Positions 9,127 to 16,168 of a stretch of 36,611 nt of DNA are shown here, piece by piece. The stretch comes from an uncultured Alphaproteobacteria bacterium (GTDB lineage: Bacteria > Pseudomonadota > Alphaproteobacteria > HIMB59 > GCA-002718135), in the NCBI GenBank assembly GCA_902576125.1, contig CACGUF010000004.1:64363-100973 (forward strand), in the 5' to 3' direction. Made by a program: the position numbers and the translations under genes. Position 1 is the stretch's first letter; each line of letters opens with the position of its first letter. The notes beneath the pieces were generated by a model that was not told the DNA's origin, searched no databases, and saw nothing but the letters and a program-made list of their open reading frames with translations.

Positions 9127-10170
9127 ATGAGTCAAAAATTTAATATAGCAGTAGCAGGAGCTACAGGAGCAGTAGGAACTGAGATTGTTCAAATTTTAGA
9201 ACAAAGAAATTTTCCAATTGACAATTTATTCTTGTTGGCATCTTCAAAGTCAAAAGGAAAAAAGGTAGAATTTAGAGATAAACAAATTGTTGTAGAAGAT
9301 TTATCAGAGTTTGATTTTGCAAAAGCAGACATAGGTTTATTTTCACCTGGAGGAAAAATTTCTGCTGAATATGCACCTAAAGCAGCTAAAGCAGGATGTT
9401 TAGTAATTGACAACACTTCACATTTTCGAATGCAGGAAAATATTCCCTTAATAGTACCTGAAGTAAATGCAAATGCACTCGATGAATTTTTTGATGATGA
9501 AAATAGAGCTAATATAATTTCCAATCCTAATTGCTCAACAATACAAATGGTTGTTGCTTTAAAACCATTTCATGAAAAAGTAATTATAAACAGAGTAGTT
9601 GTGTCCACATATCAAGCAGTATCTGGTGCAGGGAAAACAGGTATGGATGAATTGTTTAATCAAACACAAAACGTTTATGCAAACCAAGAATTAAAAAAAG
9701 AAAAGTTCACAAAGCAAATTGCATTTAATGCTATTCCACATATTGGAGCTTTTTTAGAAAACGGTAATACTGAAGAAGAACAAAAAATGATTGATGAAAC
9801 AAAAAAAATTCTAGATGTGGGGATTAATGTTTCAGCGACATGTGTTAGAACTGCTGTTTTCATAGGACATTCTGAAGCTATAAATATAGAATTTGATTCT
9901 CCAATTGATGAAAAGGAAGCTAACGAAATATTGTCTAAATCTGAAGGTATTTCAGTAATTGATCATAGAAAAGATGAAGGTTATGTTACTCCAGTTGAAA
10001 TAGCAGGAGAAGATAAAGTTTATGTTAGTAGAATTAGGAATGATCACTCAATAGATAACGGTTTAAACTTATGGGTTGTATCTGATAATCTACGAAAGGG
10101 AGCAGCTCTCAATGCTGTTCAAATTGCTGAATTAGTAATCTCTAAATATTCAAATTATATAAAAATTTAA
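9127..10170 (+). CDS. asd: Aspartate-semialdehyde dehydrogenase
   Basis: 347 aa. It reduces aspartyl phosphate to aspartate semialdehyde, the branch point to lysine/diaminopimelate, threonine and methionine. The NADP-binding GATGAVG is at residues 11-17, the catalytic C136 is in SNPNCST, and YQAVSGAGKTG marks the substrate loop. The gene abuts leuB with no gap and closes the ffh-to-asd run. Its product feeds the pathway of DapF, encoded at the other end of the window's first block. No clear hairpin terminator follows; a T-rich stretch occurs near 10225-10235. Confidence 0.98.
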   Translation: MSQKFNIAVAGATGAVGTEIVQILEQRNFPIDNLFLLASSKSKGKKVEFRDKQIVVEDLSEFDFAKADIGLFSPGGKISAEYAPKAAKAGCLVIDNTSHFRMQENIPLIVPEVNANALDEFFDDENRANIISNPNCSTIQMVVALKPFHEKVIINRVVVSTYQAVSGAGKTGMDELFNQTQNVYANQELKKEKFTKQIAFNAIPHIGAFLENGNTEEEQKMIDETKKILDVGINVSATCVRTAVFIGHSEAINIEFDSPIDEKEANEILSKSEGISVIDHRKDEGYVTPVEIAGEDKVYVSRIRNDHSIDNGLNLWVVSDNLRKGAALNAVQIAELVISKYSNYIKI

Positions 10171-10273
10171 TTATCCAGTATTAATTTTTTCCATAAATTT
10201 CAGATTCTTGAAAATATACTGATTTTTTATAAAAAGATTTTACTTGCATATTTGTAGTTCTTTCATAATTAAA

Positions 10274-10348
10274 TGGCGGTTTCGTAGGGACTCGAACCCC
10301 AAACCCATGTTCCGAAGACATGTGTGATATCCATTTCACCACGAAACC
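10274..10348 (-). tRNA. tRNA-Arg (anticodon UCG), CCA encoded
   Basis: A full cloverleaf can be drawn on the minus strand. The acceptor stem GGTTTCG pairs with CGAAACC, and the D stem is GTGA/TCAC. The anticodon stem CATGT/ACATG encloses loop CTTCGGA, and the T stem TGGGG/CCCTA has loop TTCGAGT. The discriminator base is G, followed by genomic CCA. Loop positions 34-36 are U-C-G, matching arginine codon CGA and possibly other CGN codons by wobble. The gene stands alone between asd and the YccF gene and points against both. No clear terminator follows it. Confidence 0.97.
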
Positions 10349-10354
10349 ATTTCG

Positions 10355-10363
10355 TTATCCACA
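10355..10363 (+). promoter_or_regulatory. Exact DnaA-box sequence beside the tRNA-Arg gene
   Basis: TTATCCACA, the E. coli consensus DnaA box, lies 7-15 bp upstream of the tRNA 5' end (the tRNA is on minus). A single box in AT-rich DNA of this length can arise by chance, so no function is claimed. Confidence 0.25.
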
Positions 10364-10443
10364 TTTTTTTTAAATATTACTCAATTTAACTTATAGTAAT
10401 ATAATTAAAATATTTATTTTAGTTTTAAAAATTGGAGGTTGAT

Positions 10444-10899
10444 ATGAGACTACTAGGTAACATAATATGGTTTCTGTTGGGCGGAATATTTCTAGGAATA
10501 AGTTGGTGGATACTTGGAGTATTGATGTATATTTTAATAATTACTATACCTTTTGGGAAAGCAAGTTTTGTTATTGGTAATTTTTGCTTCTTCCCTTTTG
10601 GTAAAGAATTAATTTCAAGAAAAGAACTCTCAGGTAAAGATGACATTGGCACTGGAGCACTAGGACTAATAGGAAATATAATATGGATTATAATTGCAGG
10701 TATATGGTTATGTATTGGTCATGTGATATCTGGTGTAATATGTTGTATAACAATCATAGGGATTCCTTTTGGCATTCAACATTTTAAAATTGCAGGGGCG
10801 TGCTTTGCACCTATCGGCAAGACAGTAGTAACTAAGGAAGTGGCCGCTGCAGCTCTTAAAGCAAACGCTGAAGCAAAAATTGATAACCTAAGGAAATAA
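10444..10899 (+). CDS. yccF: YccF-domain inner-membrane protein
   Basis: 151 aa membrane protein with two YccF (DUF307) repeats. Each begins GNIIW and has a hydrophobic hairpin followed by the signature IPFG plus an aromatic/glycine-rich segment (FCFFPFGKEL in the first, ACFAPIGKTV in the second). Four membrane-spanning stretches are evident. The biochemical function of the family is unknown. ATG at 10444 is preferred to the in-frame TTG at 10432 because GGAGG (10434-10438) sits 5 nt before the ATG. It appears to be a single-gene unit between the divergent tRNA and the convergent DUF924 gene. Confidence 0.9.
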   Translation: MRLLGNIIWFLLGGIFLGISWWILGVLMYILIITIPFGKASFVIGNFCFFPFGKELISRKELSGKDDIGTGALGLIGNIIWIIIAGIWLCIGHVISGVICCITIIGIPFGIQHFKIAGACFAPIGKTVVTKEVAAAALKANAEAKIDNLRK

Positions 10900-10970
10900 T
10901 TTATAAAAAATAATTATGCATTGAGGAGGCTTTTTGTATATCTGGAATTTTTTTAAACTGAAATTTAAAT

Positions 10971-11531
10971 TTACCATGAGCTATTAGGTTTTTTTAAAAA
11001 TTTTTTTTCTTCATCAGTAGATTGACGGTTTAAAATATTATTTCTATGCGGATATCTTCCAAATTTTTTAATTGGAATTGAATGAGCATTCCATGCTTTT
11101 TTTATCTTTTCATAATGTTCAAAATTTTTTAAATATATATCAATAAGTTTGTGACCAAATTCATGATCACTTATATCTTCACTATGTATTAGTGGCATCA
11201 GAAGAAAATGTATTTTAGTTTGACTTAATTCCTCTAAAAATCCTCTGTCTATTGCCTCATTAACTATTAACCTTGATTTATAATCTTGTTCAAAAGATTT
11301 TTCGCTATTTCGATAGAGATTTCTAGAAAATTGATCTAACACCACAACTAATGCTAAGCATTCTTCTGGTGTATCTTGCCATTCGTCATACTCATTATTA
11401 ATTGCTTTTTTAAGGTCTTCAAAAAATAATTTTTTTATTTTTTCGTCATATTTGTCGTTTTTTTTAAACCAATCTTCAATACTAGATTGTACAAACCAAA
11501 AATCTAAAATTGCTTTTGCTCTTTCATTCAT
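10971..11531 (-). CDS. DUF924 family protein
   Basis: 186 aa soluble, alpha-helical protein. Family hallmarks: N-terminal ILDFWF, then WFKKNDKYD, the highly conserved LVVVLDQFSRNLYRNS, and FLLMPLIHSED. The family has a TPR-like fold and no established function. The start is placed at the ATG at 11531, because the family begins just before the ILDFWF segment. An in-frame upstream ATG at 11597 would extend it across the start of the divergent uracil-DNA glycosylase gene. Only 31 bp separate the two starts, so they share a compact divergent promoter region. Confidence 0.88.
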   Translation of the reverse strand: MNERAKAILDFWFVQSSIEDWFKKNDKYDEKIKKLFFEDLKKAINNEYDEWQDTPEECLALVVVLDQFSRNLYRNSEKSFEQDYKSRLIVNEAIDRGFLEELSQTKIHFLLMPLIHSEDISDHEFGHKLIDIYLKNFEHYEKIKKAWNAHSIPIKKFGRYPHRNNILNRQSTDEEKKFLKKPNSSW

Positions 11532-11539
11532 ATGTGAGC

Positions 11540-11545
11540 TATAAT
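11540..11545 (+). promoter_or_regulatory. Consensus -10 element for the uracil-DNA glycosylase transcript
   Basis: TATAAT on the plus strand lies 17 nt before the ATG at 11563, implying a very short leader. A weak -35 candidate (TTGCTC, 18-bp spacer) is inside the DUF924 gene. The same AT-rich segment read on minus offers TATATT/TATTAT, so it could serve both divergent genes. Confidence 0.4.
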
Positions 11546-11562
11546 ATAGAAGACCAACCTTC

Positions 11563-12240
11563 ATGACATTAATTAAATTAAACAATAAAATTACCAAGTG
11601 CCGTCAGTGTGAGCGTTTAGTTAATTTTCGTGAAAAAATTGCTACTGAAAAAAGACGACAATATATTAATCAAGATTATTGGGGTAAACCAATTACTGGA
11701 TACGGCGATATTAATTCTCAATTACTGATGATTGGACTTGCGCCAGCGGCACATGGGGGGAATAGAACAGGGAGAGTTTTTACAGGAGATAAGTCTGCTG
11801 ATTTCTTGTTTAAATGTCTACATAAAGCAGGATTTGCAAATCAAAGCATTTCAATATCTAAGGATGATGGATTAAAGCTAAATAATCTTTATTTAACTAC
11901 AGCATTAAAATGTGTTCCTCCAGAAGATAAACCAAAGCCTGATGAATTAAAAATGTGTTTTAAGTTTTTTAAAGAAGAAATAAATTATTTACCAAAAATA
12001 AACACTATTGTTGCTTTAGGAAAAATTGCATTTGATGCATGTCTAAATTTTTATATGCAAGACTATGATTTAAAAAGAAAAGATTTTATATTTCATCATG
12101 GAGCCAAATATATTCTTCCAGATAAAAAATTTTTAATAGGTTCTTACCATCCAAGCCCCAGAAATGTAAATACTGGAAGAATAGATGAAAGTAAAATGTT
12201 GAAGTTGTTAAAAAAAGTTCAGAAAGTCTTGGATCGATAA
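11563..12240 (+). CDS. Family 5 (UDGb-type) uracil-DNA glycosylase with iron-sulfur cluster
   Basis: 225 aa. It removes uracil and related deaminated bases from DNA to start base excision repair. The four cluster cysteines are C13, C16, C117 and C132. Motif GLAPAAHGGNRTGRVFTGD (from residue 58) carries the family-5 signature Ala-His in place of the catalytic acid of other families. A second motif, SYHPSPRNVNTG, is near the C-terminus. It heads a coupled chain: its TAA shares a base with the next ATG at 12240. Family 5 assignment follows from the GLAPAAHGGNR block; family 4 enzymes have a different sequence there. Confidence 0.94.
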   Translation: MTLIKLNNKITKCRQCERLVNFREKIATEKRRQYINQDYWGKPITGYGDINSQLLMIGLAPAAHGGNRTGRVFTGDKSADFLFKCLHKAGFANQSISISKDDGLKLNNLYLTTALKCVPPEDKPKPDELKMCFKFFKEEINYLPKINTIVALGKIAFDACLNFYMQDYDLKRKDFIFHHGAKYILPDKKFLIGSYHPSPRNVNTGRIDESKMLKLLKKVQKVLDR

Positions 12241-12443
12241 TGCCTATAAGGAGGAAATCAAGTATTTTTAAAAAATATTATGAAGACATTGGTCAGGGAT
12301 TATTATTTGGTCATGATAATCTTAACTTCAAAACAGTAAATCTTCCAAAAAAACAACGTCTAACAAATCTCTGTAAAAAATTTAGAATAAAACTAATAAT
12401 TCAAACTAATCAAAATTTATTAAATGTAATTAAAATATCTTAA
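12240..12443 (+). CDS. Small basic protein of unknown function
   Basis: 67 aa, lysine-rich, with no membrane segment. I do not recognise it. Support for being real is positional: its ATG overlaps the preceding stop by one base (TAATG), its TAA directly abuts the MFS start codon, and the frame has no other explanation. Features seen are a basic N-terminus (PIRRKSSIFKKYYEDIG) and alternating hydrophobic residues at the C-terminus that could form a strand. It might be a domain lost from a larger protein. A non-coding spacer of this length would be unusual in this compact stretch. Confidence 0.6.
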   Translation: MPIRRKSSIFKKYYEDIGQGLLFGHDNLNFKTVNLPKKQRLTNLCKKFRIKLIIQTNQNLLNVIKIS

Positions 12444-13637
12444 ATGAAAAATTTTTTCTCCCATGATCCAAAACTTTTGTTTTATGGATTTTTAATTGTT
12501 TTTTTTGCTAGTTATGGTCAAACTTTTTTTATATCTCTTTTTAATACTGATATCAGAGAATTTTATGTTTTATCAGATGGTGAATTTGGTTTTGTTTATG
12601 CTATCTCTACTTTATTTAGCTCATTTATTCTTATTAGTTTTGCAAAATTAATTGATCATATAGATTTACGAACTTATTCATTAATAGTTACAATCGGACT
12701 TTTATTAGCATGTTTTGGTATGGTTATTTTAGTTGATCATGTTCTCTATCTTTTTTTAATAATTTTTATGCTTAGATTTTTTGGCCAAGGAGCGATGACT
12801 CATGCTGGAGAAACAACCATGGCCAGATATTTTGGAAAAAATAGAGGAAAAGCATTATCAGTTGCAACCCTTGGAGGAATGACAGGGGTAATGTTTCTTC
12901 CTTATATAACTCTAAATTATTTTAAAAATATAGAAATGAGCCAGCTTTGGCTTTATTCCTCAATTTCAATTATTTTATTTATTCCTTTTATTTTTTTGGC
13001 GTTATCAGATCAGCAAGCTAGACATAATAAATTTGATCAAGAATTAATAAATGATCCCTTAAATTTAAAACTTCGCACGAGAGATATTATTAAAGATAAA
13101 AAATTTTATATCTATTTGCCTCTTTCTATAGCAGCGCCATTTATATCTACAGGGCTGATGTTTCATCAAATTTATATTTTTGGTAAAAAAGGATGGTCCT
13201 TAGAAATGCTAGGAAATGGCTATATTTTATTTGGTTTTTTTTCAATACTTGGCCTTTTAATTGGAGGACCTATCATAGATAAATTTGATACTAAAAAAAC
13301 TGCAATTACAGTTTTAGTGCCTCTATTATTATCAGTAATTATACTTCTCTTGTTTAATAATGTATTTTTTTTAATGGCCTACATGTCTTTATATGGTCTT
13401 AATATGGGTATTAGCGCTCCATTCATCGGATCATTATGGGCGGAAATATATGGTGTGAAAAGCTTGGGAACTGTTAAGGCATTGCTCCATGCTGGATCCG
13501 TATTTGCAAGTGCGTTTGGCCCCTTAGTATTTGGATACTTAATCGACTGGGGATTTGGAATTACAACCATTGCTACTATTAGTATAACTTTAATAGTTGT
13601 TTCAACGTCAGTTCCTATTTATAAAAAACTTCCATGA
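12444..13637 (+). CDS. Major facilitator superfamily transporter
   Basis: 397 aa with about twelve hydrophobic membrane segments in two halves, separated by a polar loop near residue 200 (LNLKLRTRDIIKDKKF). It has charged cytoplasmic loops typical of the superfamily (FAKLIDHIDLRTYS after the second helix, GPIIDKFDTKK in the second half). RFFGQGAMTHAGETTMARYFGKNRGKA in the first half resembles monocarboxylate/oxalate-formate-type antiporters. The substrate cannot be told from sequence alone. Its ATG directly follows the preceding stop, and its TGA overlaps the next start (ATGA). Confidence 0.93.
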   Translation: MKNFFSHDPKLLFYGFLIVFFASYGQTFFISLFNTDIREFYVLSDGEFGFVYAISTLFSSFILISFAKLIDHIDLRTYSLIVTIGLLLACFGMVILVDHVLYLFLIIFMLRFFGQGAMTHAGETTMARYFGKNRGKALSVATLGGMTGVMFLPYITLNYFKNIEMSQLWLYSSISIILFIPFIFLALSDQQARHNKFDQELINDPLNLKLRTRDIIKDKKFYIYLPLSIAAPFISTGLMFHQIYIFGKKGWSLEMLGNGYILFGFFSILGLLIGGPIIDKFDTKKTAITVLVPLLLSVIILLLFNNVFFLMAYMSLYGLNMGISAPFIGSLWAEIYGVKSLGTVKALLHAGSVFASAFGPLVFGYLIDWGFGITTIATISITLIVVSTSVPIYKKLP

Positions 13638-13774
13638 CTGAAAAAGTAGCCAAAAGTATTAAATTTTTAATGTTAGAATATGAAAGATTATTAAAAAAAC
13701 AAAAAGATGGGCAGTTATCAAAATCTGAATTAGAAACACTGAATAGTTTGAAAAAATTTTTGGGAAAAAATTAA
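13634..13774 (+). CDS. 46-residue helical protein of unknown function
   Basis: A short frame begins at the ATGA overlap with the MFS stop. It ends in TAATG, sharing a base with the zapE start, so it fills the junction exactly. The product starts MTEKVAKSIKFLMLEYERLL and is rich in Lys, Leu and Glu with heptad-like hydrophobic spacing, suggesting a short coiled coil or helical hairpin. I do not recognise a family. Both junctions being coupling overlaps makes chance unlikely. A possible role is a small partner of the neighbouring ZapE or the transporter, but that is only inference from position. Confidence 0.7.
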   Translation: MTEKVAKSIKFLMLEYERLLKKQKDGQLSKSELETLNSLKKFLGKN

Positions 13775-14817
13775 TGAGTTTTACCGTTCTTGATCATTAT
13801 AAAGGTTTTGTATTAAATAGTTTTATAAAAAAAGATATTAAGCAAATTGATTTGTTAAACAAAATTTCTTTTGCCTGGGAGCAATTCAATAAAAATAACC
13901 TTTTTTTTTCTAAAAAGAAAAAAATAGGCATTTATGTTTATGGTTTTGTTGGCACAGGTAAAACTTTTTTACTTAGTTTATTTTGCCAATATAGTAAGAC
14001 TGGAAAGAAAATTCATTTTAATCACTTTATGAACTATATTCATGAAGCTCTTAATTCAAAAGAAAATATAAATAAAAATAAAAAACTAGAAACCTTCATT
14101 AAAGAATTCTGCAAAGATATTAAAATTCTTTTTATCGATGAATTGCATATTTTTAATATAGTTGACGCTCTTCTTATTAGAAAAATTTTTCTTCTTCTTG
14201 AAGAAAATAATATATTCGTAATGACCTCTTCAAATTTTAAGCCAGGTGATCTTTATAAAGATGGTTTGCAAAGATCAGATTTTATACCTTTTATAAAACA
14301 CATAAAGGAAAACTATGATGTGATTGGTGTTGATAGTCAAACTGATTATAGAAGGCTTGCCCTTAATCAATCAAAGACATATTTTACCCCTATTAACAGA
14401 GATACTGAAGAAGAATTTAATTTACTTTTTAATAGGTTAGTGGATATTAACAATATAACTTCTAAAAAAATTGAAGTTAAAAGTAGAGAAATAAATTTTA
14501 CTAAATGTTCAGCAAATGTAGCTTATTGCACTTTTAAATTTATTTGTAATACTAATCTTGCACACGAAGATTATGCACGTATTGCAAAAGAATTTAAACT
14601 TATTTTTATTGAAAAGGTTCCCAAAATGACAAATGATTACTCTGATCAATGTAGGAGATTTATAAGCCTTATAGACATGCTCTACGACAATAAGTGTTCA
14701 GTTGTTATTCTTGCCGAAAATCCGATTTCTTCACTATGCCAAATTACCAATCTTTCAAATGAATTTCAGAGAACGGCAAGTAGATTATATGAAATGACTA
14801 TCACACAAACATCATGA
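13774..14817 (+). CDS. zapE: ZapE / AFG1-like P-loop ATPase
   Basis: 347 aa AAA-type ATPase. The Walker A is GFVGTGKT (57-64) and the Walker B is ILFIDELH (118-125). The family segment FVMTSSNFKPGDLYKDGLQRSDFIPFI follows, then DYRRL and an AFG1-type C-terminus with CRRFISLIDMLYDN. In E. coli ZapE is linked to cell division and the Z ring; mitochondrial Afg1/LACE1 acts in respiratory-chain protein quality control. Alphaproteobacterial copies commonly lie near sdh/mdh/suc genes, as here. It overlaps the upstream 46-codon ORF by 1 nt and the downstream hydrolase by 4 nt. The sequence is divergent and AT-biased but its motifs are intact. Confidence 0.92.
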   Translation: MSFTVLDHYKGFVLNSFIKKDIKQIDLLNKISFAWEQFNKNNLFFSKKKKIGIYVYGFVGTGKTFLLSLFCQYSKTGKKIHFNHFMNYIHEALNSKENINKNKKLETFIKEFCKDIKILFIDELHIFNIVDALLIRKIFLLLEENNIFVMTSSNFKPGDLYKDGLQRSDFIPFIKHIKENYDVIGVDSQTDYRRLALNQSKTYFTPINRDTEEEFNLLFNRLVDINNITSKKIEVKSREINFTKCSANVAYCTFKFICNTNLAHEDYARIAKEFKLIFIEKVPKMTNDYSDQCRRFISLIDMLYDNKCSVVILAENPISSLCQITNLSNEFQRTASRLYEMTITQTS

Positions 14818-15803
14818 AAAAATTACTTTTAATACTATTGCCTTCTATGATTTTTTTTAGCCTTATAATTTATGGAGCAGTGGGGTTTTATGTTGCATAT
14901 AGTATTCTTAAAATAGATCATACATGTGGTTGGCATGAAAATTCAAAACCTAATACTTGGAGCACTAAAATTGATGCTCATGAATATACAAACTTATCAA
15001 GAAATATATTGAGATCTAATTTTCCTTCTAATGAATACCATCTTGATGAATGGAAAAATGTCTATTTTCCATCAAGAGAAAATGGAATTCAAATTAATGG
15101 ATGGTTATTTAATTATTATGCAGATCGTCCAGTGGTTATTGTTATTCATGGTCTTTTTCCAAATGGCAAGTGTAAACCTGAATCAAATTTAATTGCAAGT
15201 TTGCTAATAAAGGAAGGGATTAATGCTTTAACTATAGATTTACGTAACTATGGGCAAAGCGATAAAGTAAGCGATTATGAAGATTTGGGATTAAAATCTT
15301 TTAACGATGTTTTGGGTGCATATGATTTTTTAAAAAAAATTGGCTTTGAGAGTAATAGCATTGGCCTTCATGGTATCTCATTAGGTGCAGTTCCTGCAAT
15401 CTTTGCCGCTAATGAAGAAAAAGATATTAAAGCCATTTGGGTAGATAGTTCTTTAGCTGAATTTAGTATGGTGCTTAAAGATGAAATTGCTAGATATGGA
15501 TTATCAATTGAGTTTGGACCTGCTGTTAGTTTTTTTGGAAAGTTATTATCAGGTGTTGATCCCGTTAATTTAAATCCTGCTAAAAAATTAACTAGTGACC
15601 AAAATTATTTTTTTACACATGGTGACAAAGATCAAAGGATGTTGGTAAGGCACTACTATTATTTTAAAAAATATGCAGAGGATAATAATATTAAATCTAA
15701 GTTTTGGTTAGCTGAAAACTCATATCATGTAGATGGTATGTTTAAATACCCAGATTTATATTCAGAAAAAATGAAAGATTTCTTTGAGGATAATTTAAAA
15801 TAA
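14814..15803 (+). CDS. Membrane-anchored alpha/beta hydrolase
   Basis: 329 aa. An N-terminal hydrophobic segment (residues 4-32) is an uncleaved signal or anchor that places the catalytic domain outside the cytoplasm. The fold signatures are VIVIHGLFPNG (oxyanion region) and nucleophile elbow GISLG with S189. An acid is likely in HGDKDQRM (D271 or D273), and the histidine is H305 in SYHVDGM. The layout resembles BAAT/DUF1749-type or acylaminoacyl-peptidase-like hydrolases; the substrate is unknown. It starts at an ATGA overlap with zapE and is the last gene of the coupled chain. Its stop codon touches the 3' end of a minus-strand RNA. Confidence 0.9.
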   Translation: MKKLLLILLPSMIFFSLIIYGAVGFYVAYSILKIDHTCGWHENSKPNTWSTKIDAHEYTNLSRNILRSNFPSNEYHLDEWKNVYFPSRENGIQINGWLFNYYADRPVVIVIHGLFPNGKCKPESNLIASLLIKEGINALTIDLRNYGQSDKVSDYEDLGLKSFNDVLGAYDFLKKIGFESNSIGLHGISLGAVPAIFAANEEKDIKAIWVDSSLAEFSMVLKDEIARYGLSIEFGPAVSFFGKLLSGVDPVNLNPAKKLTSDQNYFFTHGDKDQRMLVRHYYYFKKYAEDNNIKSKFWLAENSYHVDGMFKYPDLYSEKMKDFFEDNLK

Positions 15804-15943
15804 AAAAGTCGGACTGTCTTTGCTAGTTTGTACCTTGGCAGACACTTCTCTAGTAAAAAACTCGGTTATCATCAAACGGCGGGTAAGATGAAAACAATTT
15901 CTAGGCGTTCCTCCGAAGCAAAGAAAATGAGTTACAATCCGAC
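15802..15943 (-). ncRNA. Unidentified structured small RNA (about 142 nt), 6S-like rod architecture
   Basis: The two ends pair perfectly on the minus strand: 15934-15943 with 15808-15817 (10 bp, one G-U). A further 7 bp (15917-15923 with 15818-15824) stack after a 10-nt bulge on one side only. Inside are CTAG/CTAG pairing (15901-15904 with 15850-15853) and an apical hairpin TCATC/GATGA around 15869-15891, whose 13-nt loop contains ACCCGCC. A run of six U follows the closing stem. On the plus strand the closing helix has a C-A mismatch and there is no U tail, so minus is favoured. A promoter sits at the right place. The rod-like shape and size suggest 6S RNA, but I could not match conserved 6S bases. 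Confidence 0.75.
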
Positions 15944-15950
15944 TAAAATC

Positions 15951-15979
15951 AGATTACAATCAATGGGCAATAAATTCAA
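15951..15979 (-). promoter_or_regulatory. Sigma-70 type promoter of the small RNA
   Basis: Read on minus: -35 TTGAAT (15974-15979), a spacer of exactly 17 bp, and -10 TAATCT (15951-15956). Seven bases then lead to the G at 15943 that opens the RNA's closing helix. Spacing and start purine are ideal, and nothing but the RNA lies downstream. Confidence 0.75.
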
Positions 15980-16045
15980 CTTTTAGAAGAAAATTTTGTT
16001 AATATTTTCTTGGATTCTATAGAAAAATTACTAATACAATATAAT

Positions 16046-16066
16046 CTATCCACAGACTTATACACA
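16046..16066 (+). promoter_or_regulatory. Two tandem DnaA-box-like sites in AT-rich intergenic DNA
   Basis: CTATCCACA (16046-16054, one mismatch from TTATCCACA) and TTATACACA (16058-16066, matching TTWTNCACA) lie in the same orientation, 3 bp apart. The rest of 15980-16168 is AT-rich with no gene seen; a weak inverted repeat AAGAAAAT/ATTTTCTT lies just before. The pair could be a DnaA regulatory site for sdh or chance in AT-rich DNA. I see too few boxes to call an origin. Confidence 0.3.
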
Positions 16067-16168
16067 TTAATAAAATTACCCTTTTATACTTGAGTTTCAG
16101 GATTTTTTTTGAATTTCTGCAAAAAAAATATACTTAGAAGATATAAAGTTTCTGTTTTACTATATAAA

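Noticed and set aside
10900-10970. Rho-independent terminator between yccF and the DUF924 gene
   Set aside because: A GC patch followed by five T (GGAGGCTTTTT) is present, but I cannot draw a stable stem ahead of it.
11532-11597. Longer DUF924 protein from an upstream ATG on minus
   Set aside because: It would run over the start of the divergent glycosylase gene, and the family begins at the ILDFWF segment just after 11531.
15804-15943. The structured RNA read on the plus strand, or as tmRNA, RNase P RNA or 4.5S RNA
   Set aside because: On plus the closing helix has a C-A mismatch and there is no U tail. The conserved tmRNA tag/tRNA-like end, RNase P core boxes and the SRP GGAAGGAAGCAGCC-type core are absent on both strands.
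15980-16168. Chromosomal replication origin
   Set aside because: Only two DnaA-like boxes, no recognisable unwinding 13-mers, and no origin-associated genes (dnaA, hemE, parAB, gidA) nearby.
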